Of a DNA stretch of 64,000 nucleotides, positions 11,806 through 24,142 are shown one piece after another. The stretch is from positions 20,283,001 through 20,347,000 of the forward strand of contig NC_073361.2 of NCBI RefSeq assembly GCF_027580225.2, given 5' to 3'. The notes beneath the pieces are model-generated. The model was not told the DNA's origin. It made no database searches and saw only the letters and a program-made list of their open reading frames with translations. The translations under genes and the position numbers were made by a program. Each line of letters begins with the position of its first letter. The stretch's first letter is position 1. The DNA is from Misgurnus anguillicaudatus (taxonomy: Eukaryota > Chordata > Actinopteri > Cypriniformes > Cobitidae).

Positions 11806-13760
11806 AAATCTGAACTATTATTTTAAATAAGATGACGTTTGATGTGAAAATGTTAACTTTAATGATAAAGTAAGATTTAAAACACTACCAAATTTCGCAA
11901 TTTTATAATTTATATTTTTTTTCTGACAGCTAATGTTAATAAAATAACTCTCTACTTCTTGTTCCAATGGCATTGTATAAATAATAAAGATTCAAGGCTG
12001 TAAACTAAACTAAACTAAATTTTAGAGGAGGATCATTCAAAATGTCCCACCCTAATTTCTACACATGAAACAAAGTGGGTCTTTAAAATGCAATTATTCT
12101 GCACAAATTAAAACACCTGCCACCCCACATTTAAGTGATTATTGGATCCTTTTTGGTCATAACACAGCTGTGTTATCATCAGCATGAAATCATGAATTTG
12201 AAAATAAATATTACCAGAAAAAAAGATTTCATATGAAAATTCTGTATGTAATTCTATGTGTCATGTGAAAAACAATTCATCAGTTTTTTTACAGATCCCA
12301 CTTTTGTCCACTTGATTTATTAAACAGCATTTGGCAAACAGTGCAGGATTCTTTAACTGGATGGATGGCCCTAAACACTCACAGATTCAAGCTCTCAAGG
12401 GTAATAAAGGAGGAGTAAATCTATAAATCTTTTCTTCTGCTGCACACATACTTTTTTATAACTTGAACCAGGTCTTGAAACTTTGACCAATTTTATTTTA
12501 TTATTAAAAGTACAGAATAATATACAGTACAGATCATGTCAACTGTTCAACATTCAAAAAATTGTAATCAAGTATTACACAAAATGCTGGGTTGTTTTCA
12601 ATTTAACAACTCAGCTGTTAAGTTAAATAAACTTAAAATGTTTATATTAGACCCAACAATGGGTTAAAAAAAACAATCCAGCAATTTAGTTTGAAACAAA
12701 CCAGCATAGGTTAAATTAGTAGATGCTGGTGATTGGCTACAAATGTGTTTTGGTAGTTGGCCCGACTCCCTTTTCCAAAGTATTTTTTCAAAAATTGTGC
12801 ACCCCGCATATAACATGAAAATGAATTGCACTTACAAAGCATTTTTTTTATCTTTGTTAATGTTAATTTAAATATTCTAATACATTATTCAAATCTTGCA
12901 CTGTGAACTGCAGGGAACAAACCATGAACATGTTAACAAAGATTATCAAATACAGAAACAAATGTAGCCTACTGCTCATGGTTAGTTCATTTTGTAATAC
13001 ATTAATTAATGTTAACAAATGAGACGTTATTGTAAAGTGTGTTACCAATAAGTACATAGTCCTAGAAATATTAAGCTATTTGGGGAACTTCGGGATACCT
13101 CCCTGAAATTACCTTTTGCAGGTTGGGATGTCTGATAAATAGACAGCATTATGCATAAAACATAATGCCTCAACATAAATTATAATACATGGCAAACTGT
13201 TAAAAATGAATATATATTACAAACACTAATTAAAAACCTATGTTATGGCTAAAACCCACATATTCACATAACTTAGACTTACCTTAAATTGTAATGTTAG
13301 AAAGTTCACTAAATTTATTTCACTAAAGTATTTCAAAGTTCAAAATAATCTATGTGCAAAACAATATAATTGTTATTTGAAATATTGTGCTATTGTTATG
13401 TTATGTTTCTGTCATAAAACTGCGTAGTCGTATCCACCCCCTCTGGCCCAGTTACTGGCAACGTAAGGATCAAACCATTTCAAGGGGGTGAATATGTGAG
13501 GTAATATAAACATGAATGCATTAAGATAACGGTGATCTATATTTAATGTGGAAAATATGGGCTGTTGTTTAACTGATTTATGTTTGACATAAATTATTCA
13601 CACTGGCCAGTCATACAAATAAATTACTGTGCATTTTAATATGTGTACAATACAAGCCTCTTTGGTCTGTCCCAAGAACGTGGTATTTCCCAATGTCTCG
13701 TGTCGTCATAACCAGAAAACAAACTTTCCTATTTTTGGAAGCTTTCCTGTCAAACGTTAG
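11806..13760. repeat. Duplicated unit A, flank without the membrane gene
   Basis: The stretch from about 11927 to 12720 matches 16852-17300. For example, 'TGTTAATAAAATAACTCTCT' is followed in both by ATGGCATTGTAT and 'GGCTGTAAACTAAAC'. The stretch from about 13130 matches 19625 onward ('ACAGCATTATGCATAAAA'). The intervening 17300-19620 block of the other unit, which holds the eight-helix membrane gene, has no counterpart here. No gene is seen. Confidence 0.7.
13430..13720 (+). promoter_or_regulatory. Conserved upstream block of stefin 1
   Basis: 'AGGATCAAACCATTTCAAGG' at 13466 and 'AAGAACGTGGTATTTCCCAA' followed by 'CGTCATAACCAGAAAACAAA' near 13674-13724 recur upstream of all four stefin copies. 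The order and rough spacing to the start codon are kept, which suggests a shared promoter module. The function is inferred from copy comparison only. Confidence 0.5.
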
Positions 13761-13762
13761 CA

Positions 13763-14316
13763 ATGCGACTCGAGATTATATTTCTGCTTTTTGTATACTT
13801 TGTACAACTTTATGCATTTAAAATGCATAAAGTTGGTGGAACTACCAAGGAAAAAGTTGCCGATGAAGAAGTGCAAAAAATATGCGATGAGGTTGGTATT
13901 TTTTGAAATTGCGGATAAATATTAAACCTATGTTTCATAAACCACACCCTTTGCCTCCTAAGATGAAGTCTCAGGTCGAGGATAAAGCTGGGCGCACTTT
14001 TGACGTTTTCGTCGCCAAATCTTATAAAACGCAACTTGTTGCGGGGACCAATTACTTCATCAAGGTAGTCTTTTTTTGTCTTGAATATATTGTGTTTTGT
14101 AAAATTAAGACTTCGAGTAAGATTACAAAGAACTGCAATCTAATTTAAATACATTGTTTTCATTTGTTGTTTTAGGTGCATGTAGGTGGAGACGACTTTA
14201 TACATCTACGTGTTTATCAAACTCTGCCCTGCTATGGTGAAAAACTGGAGCTACACGGCCTGTTGACATCCAAGACTCATCATGATGCTATTAAATATTT
14301 CGCCCAGAACCTCTAG
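13763..14316 (+). CDS. Stefin-type cystatin, copy 1
   Basis: This is a type-1 cystatin that inhibits papain-like cysteine proteases, normally in the cytosol. Exons are 13823-13891, 13963-14064 and 14176-14316, giving 103 aa from the ATG at 13823, the usual stefin length. Family marks: the N-terminal Gly-Gly trunk ('KVGGTT'), the first hairpin QLVAG (QxVxG, exon 2), '[15 protein letters not shown]' and the second-hairpin 'LP' with a C-terminal 'YFAQNL'. Unlike the other copies, an in-frame upstream ATG at 13763 adds 20 residues, [20 protein letters not shown]. This is hydrophobic and signal-peptide-like, so the span given includes it. Which ATG is used is not known. The N-terminal Cys of copies 2 and 4 is absent. 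Confidence 0.9.
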
Positions 14317-14488
14317 GAAGACACCGAGGCATAATATTTCCTACAATTGATCCAAGGAACATCATATTGTGTAACCATGAGTAAAAGATAATGTAAATTT
14401 TGTTTTTATCTAATTCTGCCTTCACGTGCTATCAGTAATTTGATCATTCCAACTTCTTAAGCCGTGATTACGAATTTGTTGTCTTCAG

Positions 14489-16540
14489 GCAGAGGCGTCA
14501 TTCACCTAATATTTTAAGGGGGCACACGCACAGTGTGCAGCTAACCTTCATACTGCGTAGCCAGGAAAGAGGTGTGCATCTGAAAATCTGGCTGTGCCAC
14601 ATTTATTGTCATATTACTGTGCAAAATTATTAACCAGCATATAACCATGCTATAATGGCACCATGTAGTGGATTCTTATTTCTGTGCCCTGACAGTATGA
14701 TTCAGTTATGTCACAGAACTGCCAGCCAGATGCAAACTGCTTTTGCGCGTTGGTTGGCGCTGAGCTAGAGACGGACGTGGGAAATAAGCACAGTTGATTG
14801 TAACCCTTGACTTTCAAGAAAAATATTATGGAAATATTGTGATAAATGTGTGTGTTTTAGAACAACAATTTCCATAATATTTTTTCTTGAAAAAAAATGA
14901 TGACAGAATTTTCATTTTGCGTGAACTATTACTTTAATAAAGCGTAAAAATATCGTACGTTAACTGCAGTAATTCAGTAAAAGTTTTTCAGGTAATTTAA
15001 ACTCCATGATAAACCTTAAACTTACTTCAAATAGCAGAGCTCAACATAAATATGGATTAATCTTTATAACGAAGTTACAGAAGTTAGTCAGTCAGGAGCT
15101 GTGAGTGATTTTCTTTATTTTGATATTTAATTAACTTTGATGAGAGACTAAACGAGATTATGGCTTATTATACGACCGAATGCAATCAAATGTTTATTAG
15201 ACATACAGTAACCAATGAAAATCACTAAGACATCGATGCATATGAGCATTTTAAGTCAAAAAGACGCGAACATAAGTCGTTTAAGCTCTGTCTGTGCACG
15301 CGCGCTATTGGTGGGTATGATGCGCGTCGTTCAAGTTCAAGGTGGCAATCCAGTCCAACTAATAATATAGTATAGCCTATAAAGATCACTTCAAGAATAA
15401 AAACATTGTGTTGGGTTTTGTTGAAAACAGAAATGCTAATCTAAGACTTAATTTTGTCCACAAAACAATTACTATAAGCTACATTCCAGCCTATATACGC
15501 TGAAATCATATTAGCAATGTACAATTTCATTACAAGCATTATCATGTATACATTTATCTTTTGTTTGTATGACAAGTATTAATAATGGAAAAACGAAATT
15601 AAACGAATAGCATGCATTTGTATTGTGGCTGTGGTGTGTCACGTGACAATCATGACCAGTGGTGTAGTGGTGCCTGGAGAAGTGGGTATACTCTTAATGT
15701 TGCCCCCAATTTCTTAAAAGTGGCAGCAGATAATTGTTATAAACAGCATGTAAATAGTCTTGCATGTAGATCACCACAAAATGGGCTATATAGTATTTCC
15801 CATTGTCACTTAATTTCAGATGCTGGACTTCTTAGAGTAAGGATTATGAAATTAAAGCCACAAAGAGGTGCAGATTTTTCGGAAAATAGGCCTACTGGCT
15901 CACAGACAAACAACAATAGGCCAAGTTTGTAAAAAAAAATGTATTGAGACAATAGGCTTGTTCGACTTCGTGCGGCGCCGTGGGGGCCTTCGGCCGGGTG
16001 GCGTCGAAGTACCGCGAGAGCGATTTGCGAACTCATACGGAGGAATCTCCTTTAAGTCGCTCTCGCGGTGCTTTGGCGTCGTCCGGCTGGGGGTTCTTGC
16101 GGCGCCGCGTGAAGTCGAACAAGCCTTATATAAAAATGTATTCTGCATCCATTTTTAGGTGTGCCAGCTGTGTGGCACTGGCACACCTGTGGCTACGCCC
16201 CTGCTTCATACTGTAATCATAATATCAATGTGAATTAAACATCAAAACATTTTATTTTATAGACTACACAGACAAAAAGATAAGCGTTCATGAATGATTT
16301 TGTTGCTATTTTAAAACCCATGCACTCAACAGTCACATCTGTGATTGGCACAATGATGGCTCCAGTGCTATTGCGTCTGAATTTGTACGGTATAATTCAT
16401 ACATAAAATGTGATTAAAACACTGAAAATCTCAGAAAATTACAGTATTCATCATATTTTAGGAACAAAGTATACGCATGAAAATATGCTCAGGTGGTTTT
16501 GAGGTTGAATGCAAAATCTGAGGGAGCACGTGGACCCTCT
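14489..16540. mobile_element. About 2-kb insertion in the stefin 1 3' flank
   Basis: The stefin 3' flank ('...GTGATTACGAATTTGTTGTCTTCAG') breaks at 14488 and resumes at 16541 with a repeated 'TGTCTTCAG', then continues like the 3' flank of stefin 4 (26640 onward). This gives an inserted segment of about 2052 bp with an 8-9 bp direct repeat (14481-14488 and 16541-16548), as left by hAT-type transposition. Its left end is 'CAGAGGCGTCATTC'; the terminal inverted repeats are weak. It holds no intact transposase. An older palindromic repeat lies at 14805-14940 and a GC-rich MITE at 15956-16124. Confidence 0.65.
15956..16124. mobile_element. GC-rich palindromic MITE nested in the insertion
   Basis: The left arm 'CTTGTTCGACTTCGTGCGGC' pairs with the right arm 'GGCGCCGCGTGAAGTCGAAC'. 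The arms continue inward with GCGAGAGCGA / TCGCTCTCGC. The whole element is a hairpin of about 170 bp. Overlapping open frames on both strands here are by-products of its GC content and symmetry. Confidence 0.8.
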
Positions 16541-17390
16541 GTCTTCAGGTGCTTTGCTTTCGGAAAGAATTGAGGATACCAGGTTCATACTTAAGTGTGT
16601 CTTGAAAATTGTATTTTTCTTTAATGACAAGACAAGACAATGAAGGTATTCAAAACTTACAGAATCTCACTTCTGCCAATGATTTATATGTAGTCATTTT
16701 CTCATCCTCACTTCAGCTTCTCATCAGATTTCTAATATTTCATGTTTTATAAATAACTTTGAATTATCCAAAAATCCTCTGAAACAAACTTAAAACAAAA
16801 CACTAAAACCATGTGCTTTTAAAAGACTAAAATATATGTCTATTTTTTCTGACAGCTTATGTTAATAAAATAACTCTCTTCTTATTCCGATGGCATTGTA
16901 TGAAGAATAAAGATTATAGGCTGTAAACTAAACAAAATTTTAAAGAAGATGTCCCACCCTAACTTCTACAGATGAAAAAAGCTGTGCATATCAGTGGGTC
17001 ATTTTCATAACTTGAACCACCTTGAAACTTTGACCTTATTTTATTGCTTGGAAAGGTAAAAAAGTACAGAATAATATACAGTACAAATCATGACTGTTTA
17101 AAATCATTTTCAAATCTAATTTTAGATTTAAAAGTATAAAATCTAATCGATATACATTCTAAAAAATGCTAGGTTGTTTTCAACTTAACAACCCAGCTGT
17201 TAAGTTAAATTAAATGTTTATATTGACCCAACAATAGGTTAAAAACAACCAAGCATATAGGTTAAAATTACAACCCCAAATAACCCAACATTTCTTTTTA
17301 GAGTGTAGACATGCATTTAAACAATTAAAATAAATGTCACTGATATAAACACATTATTAGGATGTTTAAAAATGTGAAATTACATTTAAT

Positions 17391-18922
17391 TTATTTAAAA
17401 ATCTTCATTTGCTTTTCGGCAATCTCCATTGGTGACATGACCTCCTCTGCATACATGCCTCTGTAAAGAGGGCGTTTGACGTGCCTCCATATTACCAGTA
17501 ACAGTCTGATCGCAAACAGTGCACAGGCCAACCCCAATAGGACAGCTAGGGAGTGTAACACAAAATGCAATTGCTGTCATAAAAATACTGGAACTCAACA
17601 CAGTTAAAGGGCAGCATAACCATTGTGATGTCCATCATTTGGGCTTACCTATGAAGATGCCATTGCGGCTTGGATCCGCAGCATTAAAATTCTTTGTCAT
17701 GTTTCCACTCAGAGCAACAATGACAACAGGATAGATTGTCAGGATGTATCGTAGATGCTTCTCAAAGATAAAGTTCTCAACAATAAACCTGCAAAAATAT
17801 ACATAAGTCCTATGTGTCTTTTAACAGTTTTACTTTATTTACACTGTGCCATTACAACTTACCAACCAACAACTTCACCCAGAAGTATTGAGAGAGATAC
17901 TGTTGCTGCATCTGATTTGTTCATTCCAGCATTATAACTTAGCACAATTGTAAAGTTAAGCAGCGTTGCAATAGTTGTCCATGTTGCGTATGTTGCAATC
18001 CCATTCTGAACCTGCAACATTAGGGGAATATTTTAATTCATGCAAACACAAGACTTTTCAGAAATCAAAGAGGAGAATTATGATATATGAGAATTGTTTG
18101 GTCTCAATATATTTAAATCTCACCAGTATTCGGATGCACCATAGGTCTACTTTGTGATATTTGTATAACCAAGCTCCATAGTTTTTGAGACTATGAGAGG
18201 AGAGGAATATCATCAAGTAGTTTGTAAAGGCGATCAAGGCCAGGAAAATAAATGCAGCAATCATCACCCTTAAAAGAAAGGAGAGGGGGTGAATAAATTT
18301 TTTTAAAATAATAATAAAATATAATTAATTTCTATTTTCTACCAATCAAGTATATGCATTTATGATCACATAAACATACTCTCTATCCCAAAGAAAGAGC
18401 CAGATTATATTAAGCAGCATGTTCAAAATCCAGATGATATAGAATCCATACGGCAACACAGCAGGACTGCAATACATCGGACCATACGCTGTTCTGTGTT
18501 AAAAATATACAAAAATTGTTTGTTTTTCTTGTATGAATTAAAATGTATAATTTGATTGAAGGTGAGTTGATGCATACCTCCTACAGGTAGTAGAAAGGAT
18601 GTAAATATGCATGAGGGACAGCCAGGTGTAAATGACACCCCAGATCGAGAAGGTCCATCCCGATGGTGTGATTTGTGTATCGTACTTATTTGATATAGCA
18701 CTGGTCGTGTTCTTAAAAGCACCTAAAGGAAGAAAAACAACATTGTAGCAATCTTTTCAGTCATTTAAACTTATTTATAAAACCTCATTGTGATTATATT
18801 TGTCTGTACATACCAAGCCCTGGTCCAGCAAGTGCGTTGAATACAACACATATAATGAAGCCGACAACAGATAGAACTATGAGTGTTATACGGGGAATGT
18901 TGTGACCTCCCATTGTAAACAT
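17391..18922 (-). CDS. Multi-pass membrane protein, family not identified
   Basis: Seven exons join in frame: 18922-18814, 18722-18578, 18493-18380, 18268-18124, 18011-17863, 17788-17649, 17545-17391 (957 nt, 318 aa). The start ATG sits directly after a 3' splice site (TTTCAG), so a separate 5' UTR exon is expected; a GTGAGC donor near 19055 fits. Eight hydrophobic stretches are visible. The first is 'ITLIVLSVVGFIICVVF', the second 'GWTFSIWGVIYTWLSLMHIY', and the last ends at 'LLLVIW', followed by a basic tail and 'EEVMSPMEIAEKQM'. The 'GWTFSIWGxIYTW' pattern resembles that of TspO/MBR-type and related tryptophan-rich membrane proteins. I cannot name the family with confidence, and no catalytic motif is seen. 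All splice sites are canonical and the frame is intact, so it is probably functional. Confidence 0.8.
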
Positions 18923-20019
18923 CTGAAATAAAGATAAAGTCAGACGTGGAGTAATATGAAAATATCTGAACACATACACATTATTACTAACTATTCTGTA
19001 TGAGGTAATTAAACAGGAAGCCTGTTGACTACAAAAGCACAAGACCTAATGCTCACCTACAATCAGTGAAATCAAAGAATCAGATAGCAATTGTTGGAAA
19101 AATAATGAAGTAAATTCTCAAGAGCGTTCTCTTGTCATAATATCCCTGGAGACAGAAGACAAATACCAAACGTGTGGGCTTGGTTTTATAAGTGTCCAAG
19201 TTGTGTAACTGTTACATAGTGTTTATGATTACACGTGCTGAGTTTTATGTCCATATACAATGACTGTCAAGGTTACTATTCGTTATGTAAATGTGTGATG
19301 TTACAAAAGCTTAACAAAACTAACTGACTTATATTGTACACATTTTGAAGAGATAATAGAAATATATGTGTATATACTTAAAAAGGTAAGTGAACATTTG
19401 GAGAAGATTGGTAGATTTGTATTAATTCCGTATTTATTTGTCAAAAGCATATCATTGCATCTTTCCCTAGACTACTTGCTGCTGATAACGTCAAACATAA
19501 CATGTTTTATGTCATTCACAGGATTGTGTAAAGAGTACATTGTATCTTCATTCAAATGTATATTGAGCCTGATTTTGTTGATCGTTTTACATATTAATGT
19601 CACAATACATGACATTTTTAATAACAAAAATAAACAGCATTATGCATAAAATATAATGCATCAACATAGATAATAAATATTAATCAAAAGAACAGAAAGA
19701 AGATATCAAATAATAACTCATAATACATAGCAAACTGTTCAAAGAGAAAATATATACAAATATTTGATAATGTCCGGACATATTCACTTAGACTTACCTG
19801 AAACTGTAGAAAGTTCACCAAATGCAGAAGTATTTGTAGATTTTAAATGATCTCTGTGTAAACAATATAATTGTTATTTGCAATATTATTTTAGTTATGT
19901 TATTTATAATTACGAATTGTGCTATTTACTAAATGTTTCTGTCATAAAACAGCGGAGTTTTATAACCGTATCGTAACCACGCCCTCTGGTTGTAACCAGT
20001 TACATATGCTGGCAACGTG

Positions 20020-20280
20020 AGGATCAAACCATTTCAAGGGGTGAATATGTGAGGTAATATAAACATGAATGCATTAATATAACGATGATCTTTATTTTAT
20101 GTGGAAAATATGGGCTGTTAAAATATAAACTGATTTATGTTTGACAGAAATTATTCACACTGGCTAGTTATACCTTGCATTGCAATATATGGACAGTACT
20201 GGCCTCCTTGGCCTGATCCATGAAAGTGGTATCTCCCAATGTCTCGTCATAACCAGGAAACAAACAAACTTTCCAGTCAA
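20020..20280 (+). promoter_or_regulatory. Conserved upstream block of stefin 2
   Basis: 'AGGATCAAACCATTTCAAGG' at 20020 is followed by 'AAGTGGTATCTCCCAATGTC' and 'TCGTCATAACCAGGAAACAA' at about 20224-20265, matching the blocks upstream of the other stefin copies. Confidence 0.5.
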
Positions 20281-20352
20281 AATTTAAGCGACTCATAAGT
20301 CGTGATTAATCTTTTGGTACACTTTGAGTTTGTACAACCTTCTACATTTGAA

Positions 20353-20826
20353 ATGCCTTTACTTTGTGGGGGAACTACAGAGGCAAAAGATGCCGACGAA
20401 GAAGTGCAAAAAATATGCGATGAGGTTGGTATTTTTTTAAATTGCGGATAAATAGTTAACCTATGTTTTTATGAACCACCCCCTTTGCCTCCTCAGATGA
20501 AGTCTCATGCCGAGGATAAAGCTGGGCGGACTTTTGACGTTTTCATCGCCAAATCTTACAAAACGCAACTTGTTGCGGGGACAAATTACTTCATCAAGGT
20601 AGCGTTAGTCATTTATATTAAGTTTTCTAAAATCACTTGAATCACAGATTACTCCCTGTATGAACTTAAATATATTTGTTTTATTTGCCTGTTAAAGGTC
20701 CATGTAGGTGGAGATGATTTCATACATCTTCGTGTTTATAAAACCCTGCCCCACGCTGGAGAGAAACTACAGCTGACCAGCCTGCAGACATCCAAGGCGC
20801 ATCATGATGCCATTGAATACTTTTAA
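20353..20826 (+). CDS. Stefin-type cystatin, copy 2
   Basis: Exons are 20353-20424, 20497-20598 and 20698-20826 (303 nt, 100 aa). It has the same architecture as copy 1: N-terminal '[20 protein letters not shown]', QLVAG hairpin, '[17 protein letters not shown]'. It ends 'HHDAIEYF' followed by TAA, three or four residues shorter than the other copies. The C-terminal tail is therefore trimmed, but the core fold is complete. The upstream frame is closed, so it has no signal-peptide extension. It is expected to be a cytosolic inhibitor of cathepsin-like proteases. Confidence 0.9.
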
Positions 20827-21214
20827 TAAGGCGAATCTATAGCCTCCTGAAAATGCCTAAATGTTTATACTGTTACAAACAGGAACCATTTACACATGTG
20901 ATTATGAATAATATACACGTGCTTTGGTTATGAGTCACTACAATAAAACTGACATTTTTCCAAGATCTCTGTGCATTTAGTTTTTACTGTGTGCTTTATA
21001 TATAATTATACAGTTGTTGCTGAAAAAGCTGTTTTGCTGTATTTCATGATTTTATTGTCAGTATGCAGTAATACATATATGATTCAAGAATGAAACCATT
21101 TAAGTGAGTGTCTGTTATGTCAACAGGAAAGATCAGGGTAATAACAGTATCATGCATTACTGATTTTGCATCAAAATATTTGTAACAATTTAATCCTGTA
21201 GTAGTATGATATGC

Positions 21215-21450
21215 GAGGATCAAACCACTTCAAGGGGTAGGTTGATGGCAATATGAATCTAGATAAATTATATTCTATATAATCTATATTTTTGTGTAAG
21301 GTGGGGGCAGTGATAAACATAATTTATTTGCTTTTAAGGACAGTTAAGAACCTAAAGTGCATTAACGATTCAGTACAACTCTTTTTAGTTTGTCCCATAC
21401 AAGTGGTCTTTCCCATGAATACGTCATAACCAGGAAAAGTGGAAAGAGGT
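21215..21450 (+). promoter_or_regulatory. Conserved upstream block of stefin 3
   Basis: 'GAGGATCAAACCACTTCAAG' at 21217, then 'TTTGTCCCATACAAGTGGTC' and 'ACGTCATAACCAGGAAAAG' at about 21390-21440, repeat the module of the other copies. Confidence 0.5.
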
Positions 21451-21496
21451 TTCGAGTACAAATATTACTTTAATACTTTACAACCCTGCGTTTAAA

Positions 21497-21952
21497 ATGC
21501 GTCGTGGCGGAACTGGGGAGACGAAAGATGCCAGTGAAGAAGTGCAAAAAATATGTGATGAGGTTTGTAGTATGCAAATTGCCGACAAATTCCGAAACAC
21601 GGTGTTATGAACGAACCCTCCCTTATGTCCTCAGATAAAGTCACATGTCGAGGATAAAGCTGGGCGGACGTTTGACGTTTTCTTTGCCAAATCGTATAAA
21701 ACACAAGTTGTTGCTGGAAGGAATTTCTTCATCAAGGTAATCATTTTTGGCCTGAATATTACGAAGAACTGCAGTCTATTTTAAATACATTGTTTTCATT
21801 TGCTGTTTTAGGTGCATGTAGGTGGAGACGACTTTTTACATCTACGTGTTTATCAAACTCTGCCCTGTTATGGACAAAAACTGGAGCTACACGGCCTGTT
21901 GACATCCAAGACTCATCATGATGCTATTGAATATTTCGACCATAACCTCTAG
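21497..21952 (+). CDS. Stefin-type cystatin, copy 3
   Basis: Exons are 21497-21562, 21635-21736 and 21812-21952 (309 nt, 102 aa). N-terminal '[20 protein letters not shown]'; first hairpin QVVAG (QxVxG kept) in exon 2; '[20 protein letters not shown]' and C-terminal 'EYFDHNL' in exon 3. Exon 3 and its 3' flank are nearly the same as in copies 1 and 4. The N-terminal Cys is absent. It is very close to copy 4 and probably a recent duplicate with it. Confidence 0.9.
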
Positions 21953-22683
21953 GAAGACACCCAGGCATAATATTTCCCACAATTGATCCAACAAACATAT
22001 AAGTCTGTGTGTAACCATGAGTAAAAGATAATGAAGATTTTGTTTTTATCTGCCGCCTTCACGTGCTATCAGTAATTTAATCATTCCAACTTCTGAAGTC
22101 GTGATTACGGCTATTTTGGGGATTTTCGCTTGGATTTGGCCTATCCAATTTCAAAAGTTTCCCATACCCACATCATGCAGAGGTCTACCTACAAAAGTTT
22201 AGTATCATTTTACAATAAACCCTTTGAAATTACATAAAACACTGTTGAAAGTGCAGACATGGTTGTATGTGTTGTTGTATGTGTTGTCAGTCCTCTAATA
22301 AACACAAAAAATAAATAGGCGGTTTTTGATGTTTTTTTAAAAGTCTGTATTTAAAAGTGTATAACTCTTGCCCTGAGTGGTAACTAAACCTGCAGACAGT
22401 TTTGTTTGATTCCAGCAATTGTCAGCTTACAGATTTTTTTTCTATCATAATCTATGCAAAAGTTATTCTACTCCAACTGAAGGGAGGAATAATACCCTTT
22501 TTTTAATTTAATTTCCGCCTAAAAATATTTGAAGTGTCACCATAACCGCATACAGTGGAATAAATGCAATATGTTTATATAATTTTACAGAAAACCCTTT
22601 GAAGTTACATAAAAAGCTGCTGTTTTTTGTGTTGTAAACACTGTCTTTGAAAGTGGATAACTCTGGTTCTGTGTGCTCTAGCA

Positions 22684-22966
22684 CAGTGGTTTTCAAACTG
22701 GGGGCCGGGGCCGCGAGATGGTGCAAGGGGGGCCCCAGTTTTATGTCATTTTTTAAATACATTAATTTATCATGAATTCTATGTTATTAAACCAAAAAAA
22801 ATAAGGCTGTTAACCAACAGCACTACTTTGTATAATTTAATATGTTTTGTTTAGTTAAAATTAAACGTTTTAGAACAAATTTGTTGTAAATTTTCTTTGG
22901 GGGGGGCGCGAAGGAATGCACCGTACACAAAAGGGGCCGCACACTGAAAAAGTTTGAGAACCACTG
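22684..22966. mobile_element. hAT-type MITE with 8-bp target duplication
   Basis: The ends 'CAGTGGTTTTCAAACTGGGG' and 'AAGTTTGAGAACCACTG' are inverted repeats of the classic CAGTGGTTCTCAAACT type. The flanks carry CTCTAGCA on both sides (22676-22683 and 22967-22974). It has no coding capacity. Confidence 0.92.
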
Positions 22967-24142
22967 CTCTAGCAGACTGCAGACAGTTCTGGCTGTTGCC
23001 AGCAGCAGACAGTAAACACCCCCAAAAAAAGAATGTTCTCTTTAGCATGTCGAATTCAAAAGTTATTCTTATTTTACTGAAGGGAGTGAAAATACATTTT
23101 TCATATAAAATTACTTTGTTTTGTTTTGCACATATAAAAAATAGCAAGGGATTATTCATGCACACAATAAAAAAAATGCTGTGAATGGACTCATTTTTTA
23201 GAGTAGGACCTAAAAGATGGTGTAGCATTTGTGGCTATCTGTGCTATTGGAGGCAGTTCACACTCAAGATTCACATACGTTTACAAAAGACAATTTTTTT
23301 ACCTCATTATTCATTCGACGATTGTTGGATATGTGATGATAATAGAATAAAAATAATGATGTAGTCTTATTCCTGAGAGTGAGAGCTTTCATTTGATATA
23401 AGACTTGCCCATGTTCGTCATATTTGAAAATATGAAATAAGTGAATATTAAATCATATAAAAAATTGGGGGGATAGTGTAAATTAAGTGTAAATAACTTT
23501 CTTACAGTAAAAGATATCTCGAAGTGATGCAGTAGAGATTCTAAGCTTTCAAACAGTATCTCATTTGTGGTACTGGGTCCATGATAGACCATTATAAATT
23601 AAATGGAATATTTTATATTAAGTAATAATAAATAATTTTGGACCCGGTACAGTGTCCCAGAGTTAAAGAAGTTAATGTCAATAAAGTTATTTGTGTTAGT
23701 TCATGCATTAATTAATGTCAGTTATAATACTTGATTTTATAAATGTAATATGAATTAATACATACTGTAAATGTATTGATCATAGTTAATTTTAATGCAT
23801 TAACTAGTTTTTAACAAATACAACTTTAGTGTAAAATTGTATAAAATTACTATAGGAACGCATTTTTTGCATCATATTGACCTTTGTACATTAGCAAAGT
23901 ATTGCTATAATGTGATGGGCCTATGAACAAGAGACCCATACAATAAAACAATGAATTTATACAAATATTTTGTGACCGGTTGGTTTGATCTGAGCATCAG
24001 TTTTTAGATGTGTGCTTTGTAGTGTTACTGATTGTAACATCAGTGTATACAGTACTTTCAAAAAAATACACGGATGAAACAATTGAAATGAATGTGTCGT
24101 ATTTCCTTTGTGGGGTTTATGAACAAATAAGGTGTTTCTTGA

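Larger units (their letters stand above)
16852..20340. repeat. Duplicated unit B, flank carrying the membrane gene
   Basis: This is the counterpart of unit A (11927-13760). The homologous parts are 16852-17300 and 19625-20340. Between them is the membrane-protein gene, missing in unit A. Short internal blocks with 'AACAACCCAGC' and 'AACCCAACA' repeats occur at 17160-17300. Confidence 0.65.

Noticed and set aside
15612..16216. Overlapping open frames on both strands at 15.6-16.2 kb
   Set aside because: They follow from the GC-rich palindromic MITE and flanking repeat; no family signature and no consistent splice pattern.
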